Shown: piece by piece, positions 19,720-29,281 of the stretch
Position numbering within the stretch: position 1 is the stretch's first letter
Layout: the number at the start of each line of letters is the position of its first letter
Source: Acanthosepion esculentum
Taxonomy: Eukaryota; Mollusca; Cephalopoda; Sepiida; Sepiidae
NCBI GenBank assembly: GCA_964036315.1
Contig: OZ038480.1
Location: 16,949,344-17,013,343, forward strand
Direction: 5' to 3'
DNA: 64,000 bases
Notes under the pieces: generated by a model
Database searches by the model: none
The model's input: only the letters and a program-made list of their open reading frames with translations
Told to the model about the DNA's origin: nothing
Program-made: the position numbers and the translations under genes

Positions 19720-19723
<4 letters not shown>
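19360..19723 (-). mobile_element. Mariner-derived MITE with transposase C-terminus (family B), copy 1
   Basis: The termini are GGATGACCCCAAAAAACGGG and, on the other strand, GGGTGACCAAAAAAAACGGG, set in (TA)n on both sides. The minus strand at about 19500-19620 retains the end of a transposase: HSIPAEMLQQSMRNLNSRFQ with FQECIPTGGRHLQDV following, then a stop. An almost identical element lies at 39041-39408 in the opposite orientation. It is a 364-bp deletion derivative that kept only the last coding codons. Confidence 0.75.

Positions 19724-19771
<48 letters not shown>
19724..19771. repeat. (TA)n microsatellite
   Basis: Continuation of the TA array on the other side of the MITE. Confidence 0.95.
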
Positions 19772-19772
<1 letters not shown>

Positions 19773-19803
19773 GATGGCTATCTGAAAAATAACGGTACTG
19801 GAG

Positions 19804-20255
19804 TCACAAAGATTTTATTTCATTTTCAGACAACTGAATGGTTTCCCCTTCAAAGTAAACCCCTCGATCAATGTGCAAGTCTACAAAGAGAAGAGACGAG
19901 GGTTGTGGTAGGACAAATCGTGAATGCTTCACCACGACAATGCAATTACTCACAACGCCCTGAACAGCCGGCAGTTCCTGGCCTGAAGAACATCGCCGTA
20001 CTGGAACAACCACCTTATTCACCTGATCTTACTCCATGTGACGTTTTTTCTTTTCCCCAAGCTCAAGAGGGATCATCAAGGGGACCTGTTTTGAGGCCAT
20101 CAAGAGGTCCTTAAAGACGAAGCTGAGGGTCAGCCAAGATGAATTCTTCCATCAGTACATAGAAGCGTGGCAGAGAAGCGCGCATTAGACTTAAAAGGGG
20201 TTACTTTGAAGGCGAAACCGTGTAGTTTGTTGTTTGAAATTGAAATAATTGAAAT
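19804..20255 (+). pseudogene. Mariner transposase C-terminal remnant
   Basis: At 19935-20185 the plus strand contains NASPRQCNYSQRPEQ in the frame of an old DNA-contact/catalytic region (an alternate frame reads HHDNAITHNALNSRQFL). It is followed by VLEQPPYSPDLTPCDVFSFP, the 'S-P-D-L-x-P-C-D' block holding the last catalytic Asp of DD34D mariners. After a shift KTKLRVSQDEFFHQYIEAWQ ends at a stop. Inverted copies of TTTCCCCTTCAAAGTAA-like sequence lie at 19840 and 20205. The N-terminal HTH and first catalytic Asp are missing. Confidence 0.65.
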
Positions 20256-20290
20256 GAGCAAGCAAATTTGAAATAGTAACTACAAACATA

Positions 20291-20885
20291 GATTTTTCTT
20301 TGACTCTTGAAATAGATATATCTGCTCAGTTTCGTATCCTAGCAATCTGTAAAAGAAAGAATAGATTTTTTTTACTTATTAATCCGACACATCTTTATTA
20401 ATTATGCATTATTTTTAGTGGATATTTGTATTTAATAAATAAACGTAGCGTCTACTTGTTATGGTCCAGGTTAGGACCAAGGAAGAACAACACGAACACA
20501 AGAGTAGAAATAACGAAGATATATTACACGGAATAATAATACAAGATGTGGAAGGTGTTAGTATGACTGTCAGTCTGGTTTGGAGTGAACTACTATCGGC
20601 TCGATTCGTCTCTCTCTCTCTCTTGAGAGGCGTAGTATACCTAGTGTTAGGAAGAGTTCATTCTGTAGTTATAGGTAAGGACCCATAACACTACTCAAAT
20701 ACGGGTAACCACTAAAGCATAAAGTTTAAGTGATAAAGATCTGTCAGAGTCATATAATTTATGAATCTAACAGATATTTATCAGAAAAACCCTTTCGTTA
20801 GAAATTCTTTTGTTTACGTAAGGATACGAAACTGGGGAGGTATGTCTATATCAAAAGTCAGAGAAAATTCCGTGTTTAAAGTCAC
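20291..20885. repeat. Foldback element interrupted by a solo LTR
   Basis: The left arm (about 20291-20449, with CTCAGTTTCGTATCCTAG and CGACACATCTTTATTAAT) is the reverse complement, with divergence, of the right arm (about 20697-20880, with AAGGATACGAAACTGGGG and AAAGATCTGTCAGAGTC). The arms are about 160-185 bp each. The LTR described next lies in the centre. A related half-arm occurs at 21070-21150. Confidence 0.6.
20457..20690. mobile_element. Solo LTR (234 bp) with 5-bp target duplication
   Basis: It begins TGTTATGGTCC and ends GGACCCATAACA, so it has the canonical TG...CA ends within a short imperfect inverted repeat. CTACT flanks both sides (20452-20456 and 20691-20695). The empty site is present in the related repeat at 21075-21095, where GCGTCTACTCAAATACGAG is uninterrupted. 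A 5-bp duplication fits Gypsy, BEL or Copia integrases; which one cannot be told from the LTR. No primer-binding site or internal region remains. Confidence 0.8.
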
Positions 20886-20909
20886 TATTTCAATTTTGTT
20901 TGGTCATTG

Positions 20910-21010
20910 ATGCTCTTTGTTGCCGAGAGGTCAAAGCGCGTCAGATTTAAAGATTGCTTCCACTTGGGAACGCAGGTTCGAATCCTGCTGGAGATCGCAT
21001 ATTTTTCTCT
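20910..21010 (+). mobile_element. tRNA-Leu/Ser-like SINE head or tRNA pseudogene
   Basis: GTTGCCGAGAGGTCAAAGCG is an A-box-like D-arm of a class II tRNA, then AGATTTAAAGATTG resembles a Leu(TAA) anticodon arm. A long variable arm and a perfect B box (AGGTTCGAATCCTGCT) follow. The acceptor stem ends do not pair well, and the sequence runs into the foldback half-arm, so I call it a SINE or pseudogene rather than a working tRNA. Confidence 0.45.
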
Positions 21011-21064
21011 AATAAGATTTCTCGAATATTCAGGCCGGGAAACGAAAATAAATATAGTGTTTAA

Positions 21065-21150
21065 TAAATAAACGGAGCGTCTACTCAAATACGAGTATCC
21101 ACTAAAAGTAACCCTTTAGTAATAAAGATCTATCTGATTATTAAATAACA
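21065..21150 (+). repeat. Half-arm of the foldback family (empty LTR site)
   Basis: TAAATAAACGGAGCGTCTAC then TCAAATACGAGTATCCACTA matches the sequence on both sides of the solo LTR, joined. It documents the pre-insertion state at 20452-20695. Confidence 0.75.

Positions 21151-21152
<2 letters not shown>

Positions 21153-21206
<54 letters not shown>
21153..21206. repeat. (TA)n microsatellite
   Basis: About 26 units. Confidence 0.95.
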
Positions 21207-21210
<4 letters not shown>

Positions 21211-21477
21211 TAAAGGAACGAATGGATTTCTTATTGTTTTAACCTAGGGGAAGTTATTGAATAGAATAATCAAATGGAGGTTGGTAACGAACGATAATAC
21301 ATAGGACACGAACAACACATATAAGATTCGCCAGTGGCGCGTAGAAGTAGTAGTCAACTGCTAGAAGTGAGTCAAGTGAATTCCACAATGAATCTCCAAC
21401 TGCAGGCCAACATACAGTATATACTACTGTATTTATGTCAATGGGGACATACCTATTATCGTCTGTAGTCATGCTAC

Positions 21478-21485
21478 AACACACA

Positions 21486-21560
<75 letters not shown>
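21478..21560. repeat. (CA)n/(TA)n compound microsatellite
   Basis: CA-rich to about 21519, then TA. Confidence 0.95.
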
Positions 21561-21564
<4 letters not shown>

Positions 21565-21574
21565 GATAAAATAC

Positions 21575-21850
21575 ACTTTTACGGTTTTTATGGGTTAAAG
21601 GGCTCAATATCAGGTATAGAGCGAATGTAAAAATAAAAGTGGACATTGAAGTCACCACTCAGAGACAACGGCCTGTTTCATGCTAAAAGCAATCGCCCGT
21701 CCATATGCATTGTTTTTTTGCTCGACTATTTATATATACATTTCCGTGATGCCTTGTCTGTAGTCTATTGTATTATTCTAACGGTTATTTTGAGGGCGGT
21801 AACGGTTATGTTTACAATTGTTCTAGGGGCTATTGAGTGGGAATAATTGT
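21575..21850 (+). repeat. Dispersed repeat P, copy 1
   Basis: Contains GGCTCAATATCAGGTATAGA, GCGAATGTAAAAATAAAAGT and TGTTTCATGCTAAAAGCAAT. The same order recurs at 30363-30520 and 39755-39898, each next to a (TA)n array. It has no coding content. It may be a Penelope-type 3' flank, since the 30.4-kb copy sits beside a GIY-YIG fragment. Confidence 0.65.
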
Positions 21851-21905
21851 GGATCCGGATGCAGTTTTTATGCTATTTAATGTTTGTTAACGTTTCTTTT
21901 CTAAC

Positions 21906-21906
<1 letters not shown>

Positions 21907-21958
<52 letters not shown>
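21907..21958. repeat. (TA)n microsatellite
   Basis: About 25 units. Confidence 0.95.
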
Positions 21959-21961
<3 letters not shown>

Positions 21962-22240
21962 GAAGCACGGTGAAGAAGCGGCTCGGATTGAGGAAACGGA
22001 GAGCAGAATTCGAATTCCAGTCGAATCCATTACATACGTGCTTATACCCTGGAAAAAGTATTAATCCTCTTCTTCTCCCGTTAGTTATGGGTAAATAGCA
22101 GAACAGAGTAGGTTCTCTAGCCTTTGATGGCAACTCCTGTAGGAGAGGGACAAATCTGAATTCAAAATTCAAAGATCGTTGTGCTCTGTATACGGAGTGT
22201 TGGTTCTGCACAAAGACTTCACCGCTATAATCAAATCATA
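21959..22240 (+). mobile_element. SINE-V copy, well preserved
   Basis: Head GAGGAAGCACGGTGAAGAAG with a B-box-like ATTCGAATTCCAGTCGAATC. The body is CTTCTTCTCCCGTTAGTTAT, GGGTAAATAGCAGAACAG and GGCAACTCCTGTAGGAGAGG, and the 3' part is TGGTTCTGCACAAAGACTTC. The body modules match 38.8 and 61.4 kb. Confidence 0.6.
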
Positions 22241-22309
22241 TTTACTAGGAACTGAGCTACTTGACCCTCATACGCATTTAAGCTTTCATAACGGTTAATA
22301 ACCATAAAC

Positions 22310-22650
22310 AGAATTTGATAAACAACCCATTGTTATGGCTGATCAACTCAGCGAGAACAGACTTCGCTAAGATTAATAAAATGTGTAACGAATTTACGGG
22401 TAGCTACCCTGATAAACAGAGGAACACAGGGGGATTGCATATTTTGGTTCGATAAAATAGAAAATAAAGGATATCATGTATTCATAAAATACGACATAAA
22501 GGACCTTTACCCGTCTGATCATCCCAATGAGTTCGCTAAGATTAATAAAATAATCTTTCAAGAGATGTGTAACGAATTTATGGGTAGCTACCCAAGTAAA
22601 CGGCGGAACACGGGAGATTGTAAATTCTCCTCTGAATGGTATCTGACTAG
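22310..22650 (+). pseudogene. Penelope-like RT N-terminal fragment (partial duplicate)
   Basis: Plus-strand remnants: WLINSARTDFAKINK, then GDCIFRFDKIENKGYHVFI and KYDIKDLYPS in changing frames. 'K-Y-D-I-x-x-L-Y-P-S' is RT motif A. The same segment is found inverted at 25.1-25.6 kb. A second WLINS/AKINK stretch (22530-22560) shows an internal duplication of the finger region. No YxDD. Confidence 0.55.
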
Positions 22651-22689
22651 TGGAGGCTCTTGTTTACAGAGCTGAAGTAAATGGCCACG

Positions 22690-23070
22690 GAAAAAAACAA
22701 AGAGCAGTGATCCGAGTCTGGACAGAACATGCAACCATATCGATGATAACACGCCACTTCGCCATTCTTACCTCTCGAGCTTGCTAAACCTTGTCGTCAA
22801 TGGTGGAGAGGTTGACGCGCGTCCTGCTCCTTCCTAGTGTCCAATGTTAAACTTCTCGATCCACTGATATACATTTCTACGCCGTAATGAACTGCCACCG
22901 TATTGTGTTAAAAGAATCCGATGAATTCCAACCCCTAACACACCTTCGGAGCAGCGAAATTGAATCACTGCTCTTTGTGCCTCGTTGTTGCACACTAGCC
23001 GAGCGGCGTTTTTGTTTACACTATAACAGCAACAAGACAGCAGGTGCGATCAAAGCTCAAACAACTGCAC
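22690..23070 (-). pseudogene. Mariner transposase N-terminal HTH remnant
   Basis: The minus strand reads NNEAQRAVIQFRCSEGV, then GGSSLRRRNVYQWIEKFNIG (second HTH: x-V-Y-x-W-I-E-K-F) and GAGRASTS. After shifts it reads EWRSGVLSSIWLHVLS. This corresponds to the DNA-binding region of SETMAR-type mariners. The DDD catalytic domain is absent. It directly follows the Penelope-like RT C-terminal end. Confidence 0.6.
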
Positions 23071-23149
23071 TTCGACAATTGCCTTTTTTCTCAGCTGCTT
23101 TCGTTCTCCCCATATCCAATTTATTATCATTTTACCCGTTTTTTTATTT

Positions 23150-23394
23150 TTTCCAGGTTTCTCATACAACTGTAACTGATTTTTAGAGGGATTTTATTGA
23201 AACATTGTGACATTGAATTTTGAGGGGGGATGCTTACTTATCGATGCTAAGAAGATTATTCCAACGTTCGTTTTCACCTCTAAATTAAGAAGGTGGCGGC
23301 TTAAAACAAATAATATTTCTTTTTTGGTCACCCTTTTCAGATGTTGCGGCTGGTTTAAATACCAGTTCGGCCTTATGCCCTTCTTTATGTAGAT
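23150..23394 (-). pseudogene. Penelope-like RT element, C-terminal segment
   Basis: The minus strand reads IYIKKGIRPNWYLNQPQHLK, then RHLLNLEVKTNVGIIFLASI and SKHPPSKFNVTMF. The pattern 'V-K-T-N-V-G-x-x-F-L-x-x-I-x-K-H' matches the post-RT linker of Penelope-like proteins I recall, which precedes a GIY-YIG domain. The GIY-YIG itself is not found. It is continuous with 23774-24170 once the intervening hAT element is taken into account. Confidence 0.55.
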
Positions 23395-23773
23395 CAGGGG
23401 CATGGGAAACAAATGCTGGGGGCTATGGGACTAAAAGTAAAAATCCGTTTTATGTAGTCGAGATACTAAAAAAACTTGCATATTTATGTTCTCTTCCTTT
23501 TTCTTGTGTAATAAAACTGAATTATAAATTTATTTTGCTTTCAGTAAAAAAAATATAATAAAGTCATCAATGATAAGGTTTTTTTTTTAATGTTCTATTC
23601 CTAGCAATCCATAGCTAACGTACAGTAAATTCAAGCGATTGAAATATTTGGAAGACATACTGGTAAATAATAGGATTGGGGATAATTATTTCGACAGTCA
23701 AGGGAAGGGGGTATGGAACCATATTGGACAATCCGTTGGGGGTCTGGAATCATCAAAAGGTTAAGAACCCCTG
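23395..23773 (-). mobile_element. Non-autonomous hAT element
   Basis: Minus-strand terminus CAGGGGTTCTTAACCTTTTG followed by GGACCCCC-type sequence is the classic end of hAT elements (Charlie-like). The other terminus is CAGGGGCATGGGAAAC. Eight-base flanks ATGTAGAT and ATGTAGGG form an imperfect 8-bp target duplication, as expected for hAT. Length 379 bp with no coding capacity. It interrupts the Penelope-like RT. Confidence 0.7.
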
Positions 23774-24170
23774 ATGTAGGGCCCTTTTGGTTTCTTTAAA
23801 TATTTTTATATCTGAGGAATTCTACAGATATTGTTATATCTGAGAAAAATTACACTCAATTCCCCTATGCATATGGGTGATTAATGCTTTAGGGTAGTTC
23901 GACATACTGTTTACATAGGTCAGCCTGCTGTTCGATTTTATATTAGGGAAGACGCTTCTATTTATAAGATTTAATTCAATATCAAGGTATTGAACATTTT
24001 TTAAATTTCTACCTCAATATAGAAACCAAGCTCCTAAAAAAGCTTAAATAATTTTTACTTATTCTATCATTCTCTTTTCGTTTATCTAACACCACCATTA
24101 AACCGACATCCAAATATAGGCCATCGTCGTTAACGTGTATAAGTTTATTAAGTTACTAGAAGCCATACCC
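23774..24170 (-). pseudogene. Penelope-like RT, palm/thumb segment
   Basis: Minus strand: NKLIHVNDDGLYLDVG, where 'x-x-D-D-G-L' marks the catalytic DD (family form Y-R-D-D-G-L). Frames then alternate, with a K-N-V-Q-Y-L-D-I-E-L-N-L stretch (family N-x-x-D-V-T-F-x-L) and LTYVNSMSNYPKALITHMH. Many stops. It joins 25110-25620 across an inserted RTE-like tail, and 23150-23394 across the hAT element. Confidence 0.55.
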
Positions 24171-24389
24171 AGCTGGTCGATCAGAAAAAGCGTTCAATTA
24201 GAATGGAGTAAAAACAACATCATGTATAGACGGAACAGAGTCTATCTTCTTCAATTATTTTAAATTACTTCCATTAAAAATACATTTTGAATTAATGCAG
24301 TTACTGATATAACAGAAGTAATCTGTATTTATTCAATCGAAGTTACCCGAGGATATGAAGGGGTAAAACAGACAACATAAACACCCACT

Positions 24390-25030
24390 TCAGATCACAA
24401 TTATTTTGGAGGTTTTGAAATTCAATTTGTCAGTGTGCTACCAGGGATGTAAAAGAGGCAACACTTATAAATCAAATGTTAAGTTTAATGAAAATTGGTT
24501 GAAAGGTCAACGAAAAATAAGAAAGATACCAGTAAAAATCGCCATTTTTCGCTATTTACGCGGGTTTTCATTATATGGGGAGACTCAATTATCAAGTTAA
24601 ATGACTGTTAAACAATCGACTCATTGTTGGCTATAATTGAGTGAAGTTTATATGAGATTGCTTGAGAATTGAGGGAGTTTTTAGTTTAAAATTTCTGTTG
24701 GGATCGATTTTGTGTTGGAATCGATTTTTCAATTTTCGCTAAACGCAGTGGCGTAAAAATAAAAATGAGGTATCGCTTAGCTCGTCATGATGAAAGTAAC
24801 CTACATATGTAGTTTTGAACGAAATCGTGGGAAAAAAGTTGAATTTATCGTTTTTTGATCAGCTAAAAATTAAAAAAAAAAATTATCGATTTTTTACACT
24901 AAGAACCTATCTCTTACATTGTACAATGTATGTACCAAGTTTGGTCAAAAACGGTTGGATGGATCTCGAATGAAAAGGTATCACACATACAGACACATAG
25001 ACATCCTCTGATTTTTTATATATAGATCCT
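24390..25030 (+). mobile_element. RTE-like non-LTR 3' end inserted in the RT relic
   Basis: Contains ATGTACCAAGTTTGGTCAAA, CGGTTGGATGGATCTCGAAT and CACACATACAGACACATAGA, and ends TTTTTTATATATAGAT. This resembles the end of RTE-clade LINEs and dependent SINEs as I recall them. The 5' boundary is uncertain. No protein is readable. Confidence 0.5.
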
Positions 25031-25109
25031 CATAAATAGAGGCCCATGAGTACTGATACGTCTGCATCGTCGAATGATGATGGGAGAACGTCAAAATTAC
25101 TATTTTTGT

Positions 25110-25620
25110 ACTCTTATGCTATATATTGTTATTGTGAAAAATTACTGATTGACGGTACTGCTTGGTTATGGCCACATGCTGACTTTTCACATCCATGAAC
25201 TCTTTGGTAAATGTGAACATTTTATCAAATTCCTGCTTCGATACAGACGTGTAAAGGGCCATTATGTCGTATTTTATGAATACATGATATCCTTTATTTT
25301 CTATTTTATCGAACCGAAATATGCAATACCCCCCATTTCCTCTGTTCACCTGGGTAGCTACCCGTAAATTCGTCACACGTCTCTTGAAAGATTATTTTAT
25401 TAATCTTAGCGAAGTCCGTTCCCGTTGAGTTGATCAGCCAGAACAATGGGTTGTTTATCAAATTCTGTTTATGGTCCTTAACCGTTATGGAAACTTTTCT
25501 TTTATCAAATTGTCCGGCCCTGTCGCCTGTTTCTACCTGGGTGGCTATATTTTAACTCCATCGTTCATTTCATCCACAAATCATTCTGGCGTCTTCATAT
25601 AAAATTTAGTGATCTCATCA
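25110..25620 (-). pseudogene. Penelope-like RT, fingers and motif A segment
   Basis: Minus strand, N to C: VIDEITKFYMKTPE, a V-T-V/I-K-D-H-K-Q-N-L-I-N-N-P block, then GGYCIFRFDKIENKGYHVFI, KYDIMALYTSVSKQEFDKMF and VAITKQYRQSVIFHNNN. The 'K-D-H-K' and 'K-Y-D-I' blocks are RT motifs 1-3. It is the N-terminal part of the relic that continues at 24170 and 23394. At least two shifts are seen. Confidence 0.6.
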
Positions 25621-25621
25621 A

Positions 25622-25651
25622 TAACACAGACACAGACACAGACACACACTA

Positions 25652-25684
<33 letters not shown>
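25622..25684. repeat. (CA)n/(TA)n compound microsatellite
   Basis: CAGACACAGACACA-type, then (TA)n. Confidence 0.9.
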
Positions 25685-25688
<4 letters not shown>

Positions 25689-25849
25689 ATATTAAAATAT
25701 TTTTATTATAATAGATTACAATAAAAACACTTTTACATCCGTATATAAAAACCTTTATATTCGGAACTTCAGTTTTTCCTAATCAGGTGAAGGTAGATAA
25801 CATAATACAAATGATTTAGTTGGGAAATTTGAAAACAAATCTTTCCTTC

Positions 25850-26275
25850 AGTATTTGTCTATATTTCTGAGATGGGGTATTATGTACATTATTTACATTA
25901 TTCGGACTATTGTGCTCATCTTTGTCGCCATATTTATTACAACGTTTCGGCCTTTCAGTATCTGTCTATATTTCTAAGATGAGGTATTATGTACATTATT
26001 TACATTATTCGGACTATTGTCCTCATATTTGTCGCCATATTTATTACAACGTTTCGGCCTTTCAGTATCTGTCTATATTTATGAGATGGGGTATTATGTC
26101 CACTATTTACATTGTTAGGACTATTGTCCTCATCTTTGTTGCCATATTTATTACAACGTTTCGGCCCTTGTACGCTCCAACCTTCTTCAGGTGGTTGTAA
26201 TGTCGAACTGAACCCTTTATTTCGCTCGATGGGGTAGACTGTTCTAGTACCACGTGCCATGTCTAATGAATGTCA
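25850..26275 (-). mobile_element. SINE-1 3' half with three 107-bp tail monomers
   Basis: Tail monomers start (on the plus strand) at AGTATTTGTC 25850, AGTATCTGTC 25957 and AGTATCTGTC 26064, exactly 107 bp apart. The last joins the body at CCAACCTTCTTCAGGTGGTT, then CAGTTCGACAT (minus) and a stretch to 26275. The tRNA-like head is missing. A full hairpin occurs only in the body-proximal unit. Confidence 0.8.
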
Positions 26276-26729
26276 GTTATCAGTTATCTCCTGTTAATTC
26301 TCTTCTCCAAGTTCTCCACCGCCTTAACCTAATGTCAGAATTAAAACATATACTTGTGGGTATGTCTGGATTAACCAATTAAAAGTAAGATTTGTGTTAA
26401 AATAGAAAAATGGAAAATAATGTCATAGGGTGGAGGGAGGTGAGTTATAAATTCCTGTCTTGATAAATGGACACTCTAGACATTTCAGCGCGGAACATAA
26501 TGTAGGGAAATCCAGAATTCAGATTTAGTGAAGTAGACATAGAGAAAACTTGAACAAAACAAAAAGAAAATTTGTTTTTAATAATTTTTCAAAATTGTTT
26601 AGCTATGTAAAAATGCTTTTATTGTAAACTATTATAATAAAATTATTTTAATGATATATTTTTCTCTACGTTTGTATTGAGCAGTTTTTAAAAAGTAAAT
26701 GCTAAGAACTGTGGATTCTAACTCCATCT
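26276..26729. other. No gene seen
   Basis: Begins with SINE-1 body-like sequence (CAGTTATCTCCTGTTAATTC to about 26330), then unrecognised A/T-rich DNA. Confidence 0.5.
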
Positions 26730-26733
26730 CTCC

Positions 26734-26807
<74 letters not shown>
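26730..26807. repeat. (CT)n/(TA)n compound microsatellite
   Basis: CT to about 26781, then TA. Confidence 0.95.
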
Positions 26808-26808
26808 G

Positions 26809-28260
26809 CAGGCTGTATCAATAATACATTTACAAACTTTAGGGCGGGATCCTTACACTAGGCCAAAAGTTATTAGAAACATACTTCCGCAAATCCTTCG
26901 TTTTTGAGTTTAAAGAAAGTTTACGGTAGATGGCGCTGTGTTGCCATGTGGACTAGGTTACATTTGTCATTCGTGTACATTTGTGTCTAGTCTGTCTTCA
27001 ACGTATAACATGAGTTGTAATGAGTTAACTGATAATTGTTCCATTTAACATTGGAAGGATATTCATATCGTGAGCAGGCAGACATGATTTTTACATACGA
27101 TCGCTCGAATGGTATTGGACGCGAGGCAGCACGACTACCAGATAGTGTTTCCAGACCAAAAGCAGCCTAGTTATCCAACATTTGCTGCTGTTTATTGTCG
27201 CGTTGCTGAGACAAGATCCATGGTACCACAAACTATGGATCGAGGAAGACCGAGATACTATCGTACGACTCACAACAAAGAACACATTCTACAGGCTATA
27301 TGAGACGATCTAGGTATCAGCACAGGTTAAGTGGCCCTATAATGTCGTATATCTCATAGTACCGCATGGGGGGTACTTCAAGAGCAGCTTCTGTATCCGT
27401 ATCATTTGAAACGTGTGCAGGGTCTTTCGCCCTTTGATCACTCACCACCGGAGAACTTTTGCTGATGGTTTATGGCACAAACCATTGATTCGTTTTTTGT
27501 TTCTTCAGTATTGTTTACGGATGAGGCAACATTTCGAAGAGATGGGAGAATAAATTTACACAACCAAAATTTGTGGGCGGATCGGAATCCCAGTGGTATA
27601 GTACAGGCTAGACACCAGCATCAGTTTATGATTAATTTATGAGCTGGGATTGTAGGTGACTTTCTGGTAGGTCCATATGTTCTCCCAGCACGTCTTACAG
27701 GAGCTGACTACAGGGACTTTATTTCGAACACACTTCCAGACCTGCTAGAGGATGTACCCCTGCTAATACGAAGACGCATGTGGTTCATGCATGATGGGGC
27801 TCCAGCACATTTTAGTCACATTGTTCGCGATGCACTAGCTGACATCTACTATGAAAGATGGAGAGGTAGAGGAGGACCATTTCCATGGCATGCATATTCC
27901 CCCAACCATAATCCTTTGGAATTTTATCTCTGGTGCTACCGAAAACAATTGGTTTATACAAATACAGATACACAAATACGGATATACAGATATTAATTAA
28001 TGCAGAGGCGCTTCATCAACGTCTCATGGGGGCCTGTGAAAACATTCGACACCGTTTGGAAGTATCTGAAAGGGTCGGCCAGTCAATGATCCGACGGGTG
28101 CATGCGTATGTAGAAGAAAGCGGAGGACATTTTGAACATTTGTCATGGGTTGCTGTGTTGAGGTACAACAATGGCTACTTGCACATATGTTCATAGGAAC
28201 ATAATAGCTTGTTTTGGTGTCTGGAAACCACCCCAAAGTTTGTAAAAGTATTTTTGGATT
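26809..28260 (+). mobile_element. Tc1/mariner-superfamily element, near full length, dead
   Basis: The 5' end ATACATTTACAAACTTTAGG and the 3' end AAAGTTTGTAAAAGTATTTT form a terminal inverted repeat of about 25 bp. The 5' end sits in (TA)n. The coding part is described separately. A diverged second copy of the 3' end follows at 28350-28405. Confidence 0.6.
27030..28195 (+). pseudogene. DDE transposase pseudogene (mariner-type)
   Basis: Plus-strand remnants in order: an N-terminal region around YREQADMIF-like sequence and EAARLPDS; PSYPTFAAVYCRVAETRSM; then VLFTDEATFRRDGRINLHNQ (first catalytic Asp) and DFLVGPYVLPARLTGADYRD. Next are MWFMHDGAPAHFSHIVRDAL (second Asp) and WHAYSPNHNPLEFYLW (third acidic block), then ALHQRLMGACENIRHRLEVS and the C-terminal VEESGGHFEHL. 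There are stops near 27300, 27470 and 27640. A TACAAATACAGATACACAAA insertion after 27955 splits the end. About 1.1 kb, so nearly full length but inactive. Closest to mariner-like proteins annotated in insects. Confidence 0.75.
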
Positions 28261-28542
28261 GTATCTTGGATTGTACATTTAACGGCGTCAAACGTAATTT
28301 TTAAACTTAATAACACAAAAACGAAGTTTTTGCGGACATATGCGGACTTTTGTCCTTGTTTTGGTGTGAGGAACCCACCCACAAAGTTTGCAAAATTATT
28401 CTTGATGCACGGACAAAACAATAATGATAATCTGTTTTTGTTTACATGGAAGATTTTCAAGCAACGACAAACTCGTGCATATAATTTATAACAGAAGCCA
28501 TTGGTTTATACCAACGGCTTCCCATACTTAATACTTCTCGTT

Positions 28543-29078
28543 TTCACTCTCGCGTGGTAATATGTGACGTCATGAGCTGCGGTGCGATTTTCGTTTCCAG
28601 CGTTTTATATATAATAGTTGCGCGAGATGTTTGGTGTTCTGATGCAAGTTTTCGGAGTGTAGTCCTCGGATTTTGATCAACCAAAGCATTCAATTGATCA
28701 TGTCTGATAATCGATCGTGATCTTCCCGTTGGTTTATTTTGAAGACTATAATCTCCCGAACAAAACTTCTGAAACAATCTCTATACAGTTCTGATTTCAA
28801 CAATACCATTATCAAAGGACGCCGTGATATTCCGAAATACTTCAGAGTAAGAATGACCCAATTTTTACTCATACAGTAAGATTACACGACATTGTTTCAT
28901 TGTAATCATTTTCATTGGGTTTATGAGTAACAATATATTAAAAGAAAAATTATCTGAAAAGAAAAAGAGTCAGAAATAAGTCAAGATTTTTTTTTATATA
29001 TACTAAAGAGGTTACTTCGTCAGACGACCGGATAAACAACCAACCAAACAATGCGTCATTTCATGGGTGACAACCTAA
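28543..29078 (-). pseudogene. Mariner relic a: 5' terminus and HTH region
   Basis: The minus strand starts at TTAGGTTGTCACCCATGAAA (29078), the canonical mariner terminus, with TA outside. The coding start near 28910 gives CRVILLYE, then a stop; further on VFRNITASFDNGIVEIRTV and FQKFCSGDYSLQNKPTGRSR, the HTH and its linker, and NPRTTLRKLASEHQTSRATI. It ends at about 28543 with no catalytic domain, so it is 3'-truncated. Confidence 0.75.
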
Positions 29079-29156
29079 TAACATAATAATATTAATCCAT
29101 ATATATATTATTATAATTATATATATATTATTATAATTATATATAATTATTCTGGA

Positions 29157-29263
29157 ACGAAAAAGAGTCAGAAATAAGTCAAGATTTCTTTATATACTAA
29201 GGAGGTTAGACGTCCGGGTCAAAAATAACCAAAAAATGCATCATTTCATGTGTGACAACCTAA
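29157..29263 (-). mobile_element. Mariner relic b: 5' end only
   Basis: TTAGGTTGTCACACATGAAA (minus, from 29263) plus about 100 bp of 5' UTR shared with relics a and c (CTTGACTTATTTCTGACTCT). It stops in A/T-rich sequence at 29157. Confidence 0.7.
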
Positions 29264-29281
29264 TATCAATCATTTTACATT

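Noticed and set aside
20910..21010. Functional tRNA-Leu or tRNA-Ser gene
   Set aside because: Good A and B boxes, but the acceptor stem does not pair and the sequence is embedded in repeats.
22887..23186. 99-codon plus-strand frame
   Set aside because: Antisense to the mariner HTH remnant, which explains its openness.
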